A DNA stretch of 64,000 nt from Streptomyces sp. B21-083. Its GTDB lineage: Bacteria; Actinomycetota; Actinomycetes; Streptomycetales; Streptomycetaceae. The notes under the pieces are model-generated. The model was not told the origin of the DNA. It was given only the letters and a program-made list of their open reading frames with translations, and made no database searches. Made by a program: the position numbers and the translations under genes. The stretch covers positions 1-64,000 of the forward strand of contig NZ_JARUND010000004.1 in the NCBI RefSeq assembly GCF_036898825.1, in the 5' to 3' direction. Positions 39,941 to 48,288 of the stretch are shown in pieces (positions within the stretch are counted from its first letter, which is position 1; each line of letters starts with the position of its first letter).

Positions 39941-40845
39941 CCACCGCCCAGCCGAAGGACCGTACGCCGCCGGGCTTTACGCCCGGCCCCGTGGAACCCC
40001 TCGCGCATCAGCTTCTGGCCACGCTCGCCCAGCACCGCCTGGCCTCCACCCATCAACTGCATGTCCTGCTGCGGCCCGACCGCTCCCGCCAGTCGGTCTC
40101 GGAGCGGCTGAACCAGCTGCTCGGCGAGCGCCTAGTCGACTTCGTCGTACTGCCCCAGTCCAACCGCACCCGGGTCTGGCACCTCACCCCGAAGGGCGCA
40201 CGCCTGACGAGGGACTGGCCAGCGCTGCGCGGCCGCCCGCCGTATCCGATCACCTCGACCACGGCCGCCTCGCTGAAGACCCCCCACACCCTCACCGTCC
40301 TGCGCACACACCTGGGGTTCGTCGCCGATGCTCGTCGCCGCGGCCACGAGCACGGCCACCTCGACTGGACGCCTGAGGTGTTCCACTCGATCGGCGACGG
40401 CGAGAAGGTCGTGGCCGACGCGGTCATGCACTACACCCTCGTCGACGGCCAACAGCGCCGGAAACTGAGGGCGTTCGTCGAGGTCGACCGAGCCACCATG
40501 AGCAGCGAGCGCCTGGCAGCAAAGCTGATCGAATACGCGAGGCTGTGGTCGTACGAACCACAGCCGGTCGGTCGGCGACGGCAGCAGACCGGGCCCGGCT
40601 GGCTGCGCTGGTACCCGGTGTTCCCCCGGGTCCTTTTCGTACTGACCGGCACTGGCCGTCAGGCGATGGACAACCGGATCAACGACCTGCAGGCCATGGT
40701 CGCCCACCATCCGCTCGTGGCTGACCTGGCTCGAGAGGTCCCGCTGGGAGCAGCCGTCCTGGAAGACCTGGAAGTACATGGCCCCACCTCTGACGTGTGG
40801 GTACCGCTGGCCGCCGGCAAGCCCCGCCCGTGGACCGCACTGTGA
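39937..40845 (+). CDS. Replication-relaxation (Replic_Relax) family protein
   Basis: 302 aa from ATG 39937 (ATGA overlap). The N-terminal winged-helix part (HQLLATLAQHRLASTHQLHV, RSRQSVSERLNQLLGERLV, VWHLTPKGARL) and the following nuclease-like part (VVADAVMHYTL, LRAFVEVDRATMSSERLAAK, LIEYARLWSY) match Replic_Relax, a family linked to plasmid mobilisation and DNA relaxation. It closes the transfer operon and is the only candidate in the window for DNA processing at oriT; a classical relaxase is not seen. Confidence 0.8.
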   Translation: MTTAQPKDRTPPGFTPGPVEPLAHQLLATLAQHRLASTHQLHVLLRPDRSRQSVSERLNQLLGERLVDFVVLPQSNRTRVWHLTPKGARLTRDWPALRGRPPYPITSTTAASLKTPHTLTVLRTHLGFVADARRRGHEHGHLDWTPEVFHSIGDGEKVVADAVMHYTLVDGQQRRKLRAFVEVDRATMSSERLAAKLIEYARLWSYEPQPVGRRRQQTGPGWLRWYPVFPRVLFVLTGTGRQAMDNRINDLQAMVAHHPLVADLAREVPLGAAVLEDLEVHGPTSDVWVPLAAGKPRPWTAL

Positions 40846-41044
40846 CATCACGGCGACGCGCCCCCATGGCCGAATGTCGCAGCCTTGCCCAGCGCGCTTC
40901 CGCCGCCACGGCGGGCGTGCACCTGCACACAAGCGCACGGAGGGATACCAGTGAGTCGCCGCCACCATCGCCGAGCCCACAGTGCAGGAGCCGTCGCAGA
41001 AGCATCTTCACAGATGACGCGGCCATATTGCCGGAGGCGACCCT

Positions 41045-42469
41045 CTACTCGGCGGAGGCGGCGGGGGCGGGCTTGCTGTCCCGTAGCAGACGGAGTTCTG
41101 CCGGAGTGAACTGCGGGCCATCGAGTTGCGGGCGCCGTGGTCCCGCGAGTGCGGCCAGGAGAACGCTGGGGGTGACGAGGGAGGGGGGTGGAGCCTGGAG
41201 GGTGAGCACATCAGTCAGGGCGGTGGCCGCGTGGAAGGAGCCGATCGCGGTGCGGGACAGTCTGCTGACGTACCGGTTCAGGAGCCGGTCGGCGACGTGT
41301 GGCGTCTTCCCTTCGGTTTTGGGGAAGTGGATGTCCGTTCCGACGGCGAGCGTCCATGCGACGTCGACGGGGCGGGCGATGGCGCGCTGGGCTCGGCGTG
41401 CGAGCCCGGTGGTGAGACCGACGGATGCCACAAGATCGCGCAGGGCGACGGCGCCTTGCGCGGCCACCGAGACGCCGTGCCCGTAGACCGGGTTGAACGC
41501 GGCGACGGAATCCCCCAGCGCGACGAAACCCTCAGGCCAGGCCTTGAGCCGTTCGTAGTAGTAGCGCCTGTTGGCGGTGCTGTGGGTGACGGTGACGTCG
41601 GTGAGGGGCTCGGCGCGGGCGAGGAGGTCGGCGATGACCGGGTGGCGCAGGGTGCGCGCGAAGGGTTCGAAGTCGTCGGCGTCTCGGGTGGGGTGCCCGC
41701 CGGGGGCGCCCATGAGGCTGACCTGCCAGCGGTCGTGTTCGATCGGCACGATGCCGCCGGCGTTGGGGTGAGGGAGGCGTGGATCGGCCTGCACACCGAC
41801 GTAGGGCCAGCCGCGGGTGGGGACGGGGGCCCGGTAGATGCGGCTGGCGTAGGCAAGGCCGGAGTCGATGCGGTCTTCGGCGAGGCCGGTGATGTCCAGT
41901 TCGGTGAGCCATCGGGGGGCGCGTGTGGCCCGGCCGGAGGCGTCGATGACGAGGTCCGCGGCGAGTTCTGTTTCGACGCCGTCGGCGTCCTGCACGCGCA
42001 CTCCGGTGACCTTGCGGTTGTCCCCGAGCAGCGCGATGGCCTTGGTGTGCGAGTGGACGCTCACGCGTGGGTCTTTGAGGACCTGCTGGCGGACGACGAA
42101 GTCGATGAGGTCCCGGCTGGCTGCGATCAGGTAGTGCGTGGTGCGCTGCCATCGGCGGTACCAGCCTTCGGGCGAGTAGATGACCATGTTGGTGGTCATC
42201 GGCACCCGGTTTGCGCCCGCGGCCAAGAACTGGTCCAGCGTGCCGGGGAGGAGTTCGTCGATTGCGTCGGCGCCACCGGACACCAGGTGGTTGATGTGTG
42301 CGGCCTGGGGGACGCCGACGCGTGGCTCGGGCCCGGCGGGCAGGTCGTGGGCCTCGATGATCTCAACAGCATCGACGTGGTCCTTCAAGGCGGCGGCTGC
42401 GAACATGCCGGCGGCACTTCCTCCGACGATGACGGCACGCGTGCGTATCCGGTGCGGCTGTTCCCTCAT
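41045..42469 (-). CDS. FAD-dependent oxidoreductase/monooxygenase-like protein
   Basis: 474 aa. The FAD-binding N-terminus reads AVIVGGSAAGMFAAAAL; later marks are LVIDASGRATRAPRWL and the GD motif FVALGDSVAAFNPVYGHGVS of the aromatic-hydroxylase superfamily. The substrate is unknown. It is last in a minus-strand cassette with a MAB_1171c-like transporter, an HExxH protein and an XRE-like regulator, a combination I recall from other Streptomyces genomes. Its first 22 coding bases are repeated at 43046-43067 as part of a tandem duplication. Confidence 0.8.
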   Translation of the reverse strand: MREQPHRIRTRAVIVGGSAAGMFAAAALKDHVDAVEIIEAHDLPAGPEPRVGVPQAAHINHLVSGGADAIDELLPGTLDQFLAAGANRVPMTTNMVIYSPEGWYRRWQRTTHYLIAASRDLIDFVVRQQVLKDPRVSVHSHTKAIALLGDNRKVTGVRVQDADGVETELAADLVIDASGRATRAPRWLTELDITGLAEDRIDSGLAYASRIYRAPVPTRGWPYVGVQADPRLPHPNAGGIVPIEHDRWQVSLMGAPGGHPTRDADDFEPFARTLRHPVIADLLARAEPLTDVTVTHSTANRRYYYERLKAWPEGFVALGDSVAAFNPVYGHGVSVAAQGAVALRDLVASVGLTTGLARRAQRAIARPVDVAWTLAVGTDIHFPKTEGKTPHVADRLLNRYVSRLSRTAIGSFHAATALTDVLTLQAPPPSLVTPSVLLAALAGPRRPQLDGPQFTPAELRLLRDSKPAPAASAE

Positions 42470-42883
42470 GACGGGCTGCTTTCTGCGGGTGAACGGTGGT
42501 TCTGACGGAGGCTGCTGACGACGGGAGAGGCAAGGGCCTGGGAGACGGGTACCAGGTCACGAGGGCGCCACGCGGAGGTGTGCGGTGTGAGGTCTTCCGG
42601 ATCGCGGATCGTACGGTGCTTGTGTCTGGCGGTGACGATCGCGGCTGCGTCGGCCGTTGCCTGGGCGGACTGTTCATCGTCCCCTTGACGGAGCGCAGCG
42701 CGGTAAACCTGTTCGCGTGCGGTGGAAGAACATGATGCCCGCACCGGCGAAGAGCAGCAGGCATACCGAGCGCAGGAGCGGGTCGTGCCGCCTTCGGAGC
42801 AGAGCGGGGATTTTCACAGCACAGGCCAGCAGGAGCAGGCCCGCGGGGATGTAGAAGGCTAAGTTGCCAGGTTGTTGGCTCAC
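42466..42883 (-). pseudogene. Remnant of a duplicated MAB_1171c-like transporter gene
   Basis: The N-terminal ~50 codons (from ATG 42883, NLAFYIPAGLLLLACAVKIP) and the C-terminal ~88 codons (STAREQVYRAALRQGDDEQS to the end) match the intact gene at 43064-44251. The middle is deleted and the two parts are in different frames. It cannot make the transporter. It arose by duplication of the neighbouring segment followed by internal loss. Confidence 0.8.
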
Positions 42884-42945
42884 GTCGTGTGCCCCCTCCT
42901 CAGGGCGTTCTACCGCTGGACGGCCGACAAGCGCTGTTGGTCTCG

Positions 42946-43045
42946 TCAGGTCCGGCGGAAGCGGTGTGCCATAACGGCCTCGATGCGTCCGGCGAGGACC
43001 GTTGAGTCAGCGGAGAAGCGAGCCTCTGCCAGGGCAGCCGGAACG
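42946..43045 (-). pseudogene. 3' remnant of a duplicated HExxH-protein gene
   Basis: Codes for AALAEARFSADSTVLAGRIE plus AVMAHRFRRT, matching the last ~30 residues of the protein at 44314-44901 with a few changes. It is joined upstream to a copy of the FAD-gene start (43046-43067), which marks the duplication junction. Confidence 0.75.
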
Positions 43046-44412
43046 TCCGGTGCGGCTGTTCCCTCATGACGGGCTGCTTTCTGCGGGTGAACGGTGGTTC
43101 TGACGGAGGCTGGTGACGATGGGCGAGGTGAGGGCCTGGGAGACGGGTACCAGGTCACGGGGGCGCCACGCGGAGGTGTGCGGTGTGAGGTCTTGCCGAT
43201 CATGGGCGGTGCGGTGCTTGTGTCTGGCGGTGACGATCGCGGCTGCGTCGGCTGTGAACTGGGCCGACTGTTCGTCGTCTCCTTGACAGAGTGCATCGCG
43301 GTAAACCTGTTCGCGCGCGGTGGAGTCGACGTACGGGGTCAGAGCGAGAATCGCGTCGTAGATGGCCGTTTTCCGTGCGGTCAGGAGCACTGCCGGCTGG
43401 GTCCGCCACCAAGGAAGCGATGTCCGGACGGCTCCGGACGGCGGGACTTCCCGCAGCTCCCGCCACAGCGGAGCAAGATGCCGCAACTGCCGCAAATCTC
43501 TGGTGAACTCTGCCACGCGGGGACCGACCAGGGGAACGGCGAAACCGATCGTGCCGAACAGCGCAGTCGGGGCGGCCAGTTGGGCGGAGACCGTGTCGAC
43601 AAGGAAGTCCAGGTCATGGCCCGTCCAGCGAGCCGCTACCGCGATGAGCCGGATGACGGAGTAGGACGCGGCGATGAGGTAGGCGGGCGCCAGGATGCTC
43701 AGTCCCGCCCGCAGGGACCCACTGACCTCCTTCGACCACCGCCAGCACAGAACGCTCGTGGCCATTGCCGCGCCGCCGTAGGAGAGGAGATAGAGCAGGA
43801 TCATCTCCCGGATGTACGGCGTGTTGGCGTAGTACGCGTCGAACAGGGTGCGCTGCTCCACGGGCGCGTCCCCTGCCCAGAACAGGATGAAGATGCCGGT
43901 GCAGGACAGGAGGTAGGTCGTGATGCACAGCTGGGACGCGCGCCGGGTCCGCTCGGGAGGTGCGGGACGCCAGTTGATAATCAGCACGAGGCTCGCCCCG
44001 GCGAACAGACTCATCATCGCATAGACCAGAGGGGCTGCGAAGTTGGTTATGCCGGTAAACCGGTTGATGCCGACTATCGAGCCTGGGGCGGCGCAGAACA
44101 TGACGCCCACACCGGCGAAGAGCAGCAGGCATACCGAGCGTAGGAGCGGGTCGTGCCGTCTTCGGAGCAGAGCGGGGATTTTGACAGCGCCGGTCAGCAG
44201 GAGCAGGCCAGCTGGGATGTAGAAGGCTAAGTTGCCAGGTTGTTGGCTCACGTCGTGTGCCCCCTCCTCAGGGCGTTCTACCGCTGGACGGCCGACAAGC
44301 GCTGTTGGTCTCGTCAGGTCCGGCGGAAGCGGTGTGCCATAACGGCCTGGATGCGTCCGGCGAGTGCTGTTGAGTCAGCGGAGGAGCGAGCCTCTGCCAG
44401 GGCGGCCTGTAC
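43046..44412. repeat. Tandem repeat, intact copy B (1367 bp)
   Basis: Holds the functional transporter gene and the 3' end of the HExxH gene. Similarity with copy A starts at the FAD-gene start sequence (TCCGGTGCGGCTGTTCCC) and ends near 44412. Confidence 0.7.
43064..44251 (-). CDS. MAB_1171c-type putative transporter (395 aa)
   Basis: About seven hydrophobic segments in the first 260 residues (FYIPAGLLLLTGAVKIPALL, PLVYAMMSLFAGASLVLII, YLLSCTGIFILFWAG and others), then a cytoplasmic part with LAPLWRELREVPPSGAVR and a basic tail. The layout and the motif PLWRELRE match the MAB_1171c/DUF6545 family. The substrate is unknown. Start ATG 44251 follows GAGGAGGGGGCACACGACG. It sits between the HExxH protein and the FAD oxidoreductase genes and is duplicated (damaged copy at 42466-42883). 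Confidence 0.75.
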   Translation of the reverse strand: MSQQPGNLAFYIPAGLLLLTGAVKIPALLRRRHDPLLRSVCLLLFAGVGVMFCAAPGSIVGINRFTGITNFAAPLVYAMMSLFAGASLVLIINWRPAPPERTRRASQLCITTYLLSCTGIFILFWAGDAPVEQRTLFDAYYANTPYIREMILLYLLSYGGAAMATSVLCWRWSKEVSGSLRAGLSILAPAYLIAASYSVIRLIAVAARWTGHDLDFLVDTVSAQLAAPTALFGTIGFAVPLVGPRVAEFTRDLRQLRHLAPLWRELREVPPSGAVRTSLPWWRTQPAVLLTARKTAIYDAILALTPYVDSTAREQVYRDALCQGDDEQSAQFTADAAAIVTARHKHRTAHDRQDLTPHTSAWRPRDLVPVSQALTSPIVTSLRQNHRSPAESSPS

Positions 44413-44901
44413 GTCGGTGGCGAATCGGATGCCGAAGTGCTCAGCCTCCAATTCGTCGTGCATGGACGCGGTGTCGGTGCGTGCGGCGATGTGGAGGACT
44501 GCGTCCGTTCGTTCCGCCTTCGGAAGGGCGACGTCATCGGCATCGGAGACGAGTGCCGCCAGGTCTTTGAGGGCGGTTGCTGCATCCTTGCCCAGGGCAC
44601 GCGACGCGGCGGGGCCAGGGGCAGTGTGGCTGCCACAGTGCCCCTGAAACATGTGCCATGTCTCGTGACCGATGATGACGAGCTGATGCTCGGGATCGGT
44701 GTTCTCCTCGTAGGCGATCACGTCGTGGCCGTCCCGGTCTATCCACAACCCGCTGACTGTTGTGGGCGGGAACGCCCAGCTGCGTAGCCGGACCGGCCGC
44801 CCGCGGACGTCGCTGAGGGCACGGCCGATGGCGGGCAAGACACCCTCGTCGTCATCGGGCGGCTCAAGACTCACGAGCAGTTGGCTGCTGAGCCGCCGCA
44901 T
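44314..44901 (-). CDS. ImmA/IrrE-like HExxH protein
   Basis: 195 aa. ATG 44901 is chosen because AGGAGCGAGGGCG precedes it; a GTG at 44922 overlapping the regulator's stop is an alternative (202 aa). The zinc-protease motif is IIGHETWHMFQGHC (His-Glu-x-x-His). Upstream lies SWAFPPTTVSGLWIDRDGHD, a beta-rich segment usual in this type of protein, often annotated as the toxin component of a toxin-antitoxin pair. It is coupled to the XRE-like gene, as ImmA/IrrE proteins are with the repressors they cleave. That activity is not shown here. Confidence 0.75.
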   Translation of the reverse strand: MRRLSSQLLVSLEPPDDDEGVLPAIGRALSDVRGRPVRLRSWAFPPTTVSGLWIDRDGHDVIAYEENTDPEHQLVIIGHETWHMFQGHCGSHTAPGPAASRALGKDAATALKDLAALVSDADDVALPKAERTDAVLHIAARTDTASMHDELEAEHFGIRFATDVQAALAEARSSADSTALAGRIQAVMAHRFRRT

Positions 44902-44918
44902 CGCCCTCGCTCCTGCAC

Positions 44919-45527
44919 TCACTTTTCGTCCTCGTCGTCGACCTCAAGCAGGGCTTCCAGGGTCGCGCGAAGAACCTTCCACTGTCCCTCCGGCAGGTCT
45001 CGTGCCTGCCGGAGGGCGACGCCGCGGACATCGCGGTACCCCGACACCACCTCGGCCAGAGGGTCGGTTTCATGTTCCAGACGCTCCAGCACCGGCTGCA
45101 GCGCGGCGTTGAGAGCCGGGACGGCCTCTGCCGACAGGAAACCGTTGGCCTGGCCGAAGAAGAACTTCTCGATCCCGGCCTGAGTGACCGCCAGCGGCCC
45201 GTTCTTGCCTTTGCTGTGGACAATCGCGGAGATTGCCGCCCCTGACGAGCCGAAGGACTCACCGATCTCGCTGTACGAGAAGGCCGAACCGTCCGGTCGG
45301 CGCCGCGTCTCGCGCAGGTGCAGAATCCGGTTCCGGATCCGGTCGCTGAACTCCTCTTCAGGCACCTCCTGATGGGCCAGCAACGCCGCCACGGATGCCA
45401 GTGGAATGCCCGTCTCGCGCGCGAGCTCATCTGTGTTGAGCACGTCGTCTCGCGACTTGCCCACCTGCTGCAGGCAGGTGTCGATGCGCCGCAGGGTCTC
45501 AGTGAGGGCTGCACGGGGGTCTCGCAC
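44919..45527 (-). CDS. XRE-like transcriptional regulator (202 aa)
   Basis: GTG 45527 starts a protein with RRIDTCLQQVGKSRDDVLNT, LARETGIPLASVAALLAHQE and a helix-turn-helix segment SYSEIGESFGSSGAAISAIV, followed by a helical C-terminal half ending in an acidic tail. It overlaps the HExxH gene. A promoter (45612-45640) and an inverted repeat lie just upstream, so autoregulation is likely. The C-terminal part may bind a ligand or be the cleavage target of the HExxH protein; that is inference. Confidence 0.7.
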   Translation of the reverse strand: MRDPRAALTETLRRIDTCLQQVGKSRDDVLNTDELARETGIPLASVAALLAHQEVPEEEFSDRIRNRILHLRETRRRPDGSAFSYSEIGESFGSSGAAISAIVHSKGKNGPLAVTQAGIEKFFFGQANGFLSAEAVPALNAALQPVLERLEHETDPLAEVVSGYRDVRGVALRQARDLPEGQWKVLRATLEALLEVDDEDEK

Positions 45528-45604
45528 AGCGGATCTCCCTCAAGTCGGGCCGGGCGTAGTGATCCCCAAGACCATAGCCGGTCTGTACGCCTCCCAACCA
45601 GAGG

Positions 45605-45640
45605 CAAATCCATAGTATTTGCGGTCGACATCAAATGTAA
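45605..45640 (-). promoter_or_regulatory. Minus-strand promoter with operator-like repeat
   Basis: Reverse strand: TTACAT (45635-45640), 17 bases, TACTAT (45612-45617). An inverted repeat CAAAT(n7)ATTTG (45605-45621) overlaps the -10, as expected for an autoregulator's operator. It would drive the XRE-like cassette. Confidence 0.55.
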
Positions 45641-45669
45641 TTGACACACGGCGGCTTGGTTGCCAGGAT
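45641..45669 (+). promoter_or_regulatory. Plus-strand promoter for the ATP-grasp gene
   Basis: TTGACA (45641-45646), 17 bases, CAGGAT (45664-45669). It is divergent from and adjacent to the minus-strand promoter. It leaves a leader of about 210 bases before GTG 45885 that contains a strong hairpin. Confidence 0.5.
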
Positions 45670-45741
45670 CACGACACGACGTGACGGCCGGTTCACCACG
45701 GCTAGCGCCGCGACGTTGTCGTGTGGCCGCCATGCGCCCGC

Positions 45742-45784
45742 GACTGTCGGCTGCGCACCAACCAGGGGTGCACAGCCGACAGTC
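45742..45784 (+). promoter_or_regulatory. Long hairpin in the ATP-grasp gene leader
   Basis: 12-bp perfect outer stem (GACTGTCGGCTG / CAGCCGACAGTC), one C-A mismatch, 5 bp inner stem (GCACC/GGTGC) and a seven-base loop. It could be an attenuator, a protein-binding site or a terminator. The loop is AACCAGG, not CGGCAA, so it is not part of the hairpin family upstream. Confidence 0.6.
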
Positions 45785-45884
45785 CGGGCCAAATCCCCCA
45801 GGTGCACCCGCCGCGCGCAGCGCTGAATGGCCGGTGGTCGCAGTCCCGCCGAAGCCTGTTCCCTGACGTCCGGAGGGCCCCGCC

Positions 45885-47141
45885 GTGCACACCACACCAC
45901 GCCGCCCGCTGCTGCTGGTGGGTGCCGGCATCCGCGAGTACCACGCCCACAGTCTTCTGCAGATCACCGCCGCCCATCCGTTAGTCCTCGTCGACGGCGC
46001 CGTCCCGCCCTGGGCCCGCCCCTATCTGGCAGGCGAGGTCATCGTCGACCTCTCCGACCCGGGGGAAGTGAGCGCAGCGGTCGGGGAGTTCACCTCCGAC
46101 CATCCCGTCAGCGGGCTCGTCAGCTACCAGCCCCGCCATGCCAGGCTCGCTGCCCACCTGGCACAGCACTTGGGCCTGCCCGGCAACTCCCCCTCCGCTG
46201 TGGCCACGTGCCAGGCCCCGGTCAGGGCCCGCCGCGTGCTGAGGGAAGCCGACGTCCCCTCAGTGCAGTTGCACGCGGTCGACGACATACACAGCGCGCT
46301 CACCGCCGCGCACACGCTCCGCTTCCCGGTCTCCCTCAGGGCACCGGCGGCGGACGCCGATCCGGTGCGCGCAGACTGCGACAGCGAGGTACGAAGCGCC
46401 TACCAGTCCCTCGCCCGAGGCACCCCCTCGGAACCGTTCGCCGCAACCATGACGATTGAGGAGTTCGGCCTGGCCGGCCCGGAAGTCGGCGTCGAGGCCG
46501 TCGTCGTCTCCCCCGACGAGGTGCGGACGGTCGCCGTCACCCGCAAAACCCTCTGCCCGGAACACGCCCGCAGTCCGGTTGGTTACAGCGTCGACGCGCA
46601 CGACGATCTGCTCCAGGACGCCGCCCTCACCCGCGTGGTGGCCCAAGCAACGGCCGCACTCGGACTTACCGCCGGCGTCGTGCACGCCGATGTGCGACTG
46701 ACCTCGCGCGGCCCGTTCATCCTGCAGGTCGGCGCATCCCCCGCCGATGACCTCATTCCGCTGCTGGTGGCCCGCGCCCGGGGCATCAGCCTGGCCCGGA
46801 CCGCGGCCGCCCTCGCCACCGGCGACACCCCCGATCTGGCCCCCACCCGGGAACAGGCCGCCGCAATCCGCTTCCTCTACCCGGACGCCTCGGGCCGTCT
46901 CGTCCGGCTCAAAGCCCCCGAGATGTTCACGGTCCAGCCCGGGCTGGACCGTTTCGCCTGGACACAGCGGCCCGGCAACGCGGTGCTCGGCCCGCCGCGC
47001 AGCGGCCGCGAGGACCGTCTCGCGCACTGGGTCGTCACCGGAGAGGACACCGCGGAATGCACGTCGCGGCTCGCTCTGATCTCCGAACAGGTCACCGCCC
47101 GCGTCTCGAAACCCACATCCAGCCCGGTTGGCGCGCACTGA
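45885..47141 (+). CDS. ATP-grasp domain protein
   Basis: 418 aa from GTG 45885. The N-terminus RPLLLVGAGIREYHAHSLLQ is a nucleotide-binding pre-ATP-grasp start. The middle follows the carboxylase/ligase pattern (HLGLPGNSPSAVATCQAPVR, LREADVPSVQ, MTIEEFGLAGPEVGVEAVVV), and VVHADVRLTSRGPFILQVGA stands where the metal-binding region should be. ATP-grasp enzymes join a carboxylate to an amine or thiol using ATP. The substrate is unknown; secreted and lipoprotein genes follow. Confidence 0.7.
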   Translation: MHTTPRRPLLLVGAGIREYHAHSLLQITAAHPLVLVDGAVPPWARPYLAGEVIVDLSDPGEVSAAVGEFTSDHPVSGLVSYQPRHARLAAHLAQHLGLPGNSPSAVATCQAPVRARRVLREADVPSVQLHAVDDIHSALTAAHTLRFPVSLRAPAADADPVRADCDSEVRSAYQSLARGTPSEPFAATMTIEEFGLAGPEVGVEAVVVSPDEVRTVAVTRKTLCPEHARSPVGYSVDAHDDLLQDAALTRVVAQATAALGLTAGVVHADVRLTSRGPFILQVGASPADDLIPLLVARARGISLARTAAALATGDTPDLAPTREQAAAIRFLYPDASGRLVRLKAPEMFTVQPGLDRFAWTQRPGNAVLGPPRSGREDRLAHWVVTGEDTAECTSRLALISEQVTARVSKPTSSPVGAH

Positions 47142-47259
47142 CCACTCCTCGCCTGCCCCGCTCCGCCCACGAGGCGCCGTGCAGACCGCCGACCCTGCCC
47201 GCCCAGCCAAGCACCATCTACCCCGCCCCGTTCACCCTTTAGAAGGAGGAACACCCTTG

Positions 47260-48288
47260 ATGACGTCCTCCCACCGCGCTGCCCACACCCCGCCTCCACG
47301 CCGCACGGTGCTGCTCTCGATCAGCGTGCTCGTGACCGCCGCACTCAGTGCATGCAGCGCCGGCGCCGACTCCGGAGCCGAGGGCAGCAATCAAGCGCGC
47401 GCCGTCGCGAGTCCCAGCCCGAAAGGCGCCGCAACGCCTCAGGAAGCAGCGAAAGCCCTCGACACCTACGAAGATGTCAACTCCAAGGCCAACGCGGTCC
47501 AGGACACGGAGCTCCTGGGCACCGTCGAAGCCGGCCAGGTTCATGAGCAGTCTTTGGCCGACTACAAGCAGTTCAAGACCTGGACGAAGGCCGACCAGAA
47601 GGAATACGAGCAGCCCTTCGCCTACGGGTCCCGGAAGTACTACACCCCAGCTGAACAGAGCTGGTTCGCGGTCAAAGCGACGTCCGGCGCATCCAAGTCC
47701 GAAGCACTCCTGATCTTCGACAAGGACGACGGCCGTTTCAAGATGGTCGCTGCGGTGTATGCGGAGGAGAACACCGCGATACCCGAGATCGCTGTCGACC
47801 GGCACGGGCTGGCCACCGCCGTGACCCCTTCCACCCGGGTGGGCACCCTCGCCCCATCTCAGCTCGGCGCCGCCCTCGCAGACCTGTTCGAGACCGGTGG
47901 CAGGAAGTTGGGGTCCCAGTTGGCCACCACGCAGGTCACTAAGGAGTCCGTCAAGTACTACACGGACCGCAACAAGGGCAAGAACTCCAACTGGGCCACC
48001 ACCGCGTACTTCAGCGCCGAACCGGCGCACTCGAAGGTGTACGCGCTGCGTATGCCCAACGGCGGCATACTGGCCGTTTTCCCGACCGCGCACACCTCAG
48101 AGGTTCTCCTCAAGCCTCCGTACATGGGCAACCACCAGATCAACCCGAGTAAGGCGGAGGCGGTCTACAACAGCACTCCCCGGGCCATCATCACCGACGA
48201 GCATCAGGGCCAGGCCCTCGCAACGCTGACGCCGTCGGGCAACCCCAGCGTGATCGCCCGGGAGTACCGGATGGTGGACTCACGGTGA
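47260..48288 (+). CDS. Lipoprotein, function unknown (342 aa)
   Basis: ATG 47260 follows GAAGGAGGAACACCC; a TTG one codon earlier is also possible. The signal peptide is VLLSISVLVTAALSACSAGA with a lipobox Cys, so the mature protein is anchored to the outer face of the membrane. The rest is soluble, with YKQFKTWTKADQKEYEQPFA and YGSRKYYTPAEQSWFAVKAT. No family is recognised. It overlaps the next gene by four bases and may belong to the same unit as the Tad genes downstream. Confidence 0.7.
   Translation: MTSSHRAAHTPPPRRTVLLSISVLVTAALSACSAGADSGAEGSNQARAVASPSPKGAATPQEAAKALDTYEDVNSKANAVQDTELLGTVEAGQVHEQSLADYKQFKTWTKADQKEYEQPFAYGSRKYYTPAEQSWFAVKATSGASKSEALLIFDKDDGRFKMVAAVYAEENTAIPEIAVDRHGLATAVTPSTRVGTLAPSQLGAALADLFETGGRKLGSQLATTQVTKESVKYYTDRNKGKNSNWATTAYFSAEPAHSKVYALRMPNGGILAVFPTAHTSEVLLKPPYMGNHQINPSKAEAVYNSTPRAIITDEHQGQALATLTPSGNPSVIAREYRMVDSR

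Larger units (their letters stand above)
42448..43045. repeat. Tandem repeat, degenerate copy A (598 bp)
   Basis: Copy A of a unit that is intact at 43046-44412. It includes the first codons of the FAD gene, both ends of the transporter gene and the 3' end of the HExxH gene. About 769 bp of the unit is missing (joined near 42722). The two copies differ at scattered bases, so this is not a simple assembly repeat. Confidence 0.75.

Noticed and set aside
40951..41109. Short plus-strand frame with GTG start and GGAGGG upstream, between the transfer operon and the FAD gene
   Set aside because: It has an attractive ribosome site, but the product is almost entirely Arg/Ser/Pro and overlaps the end of the FAD gene on the other strand. 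Not convincing.
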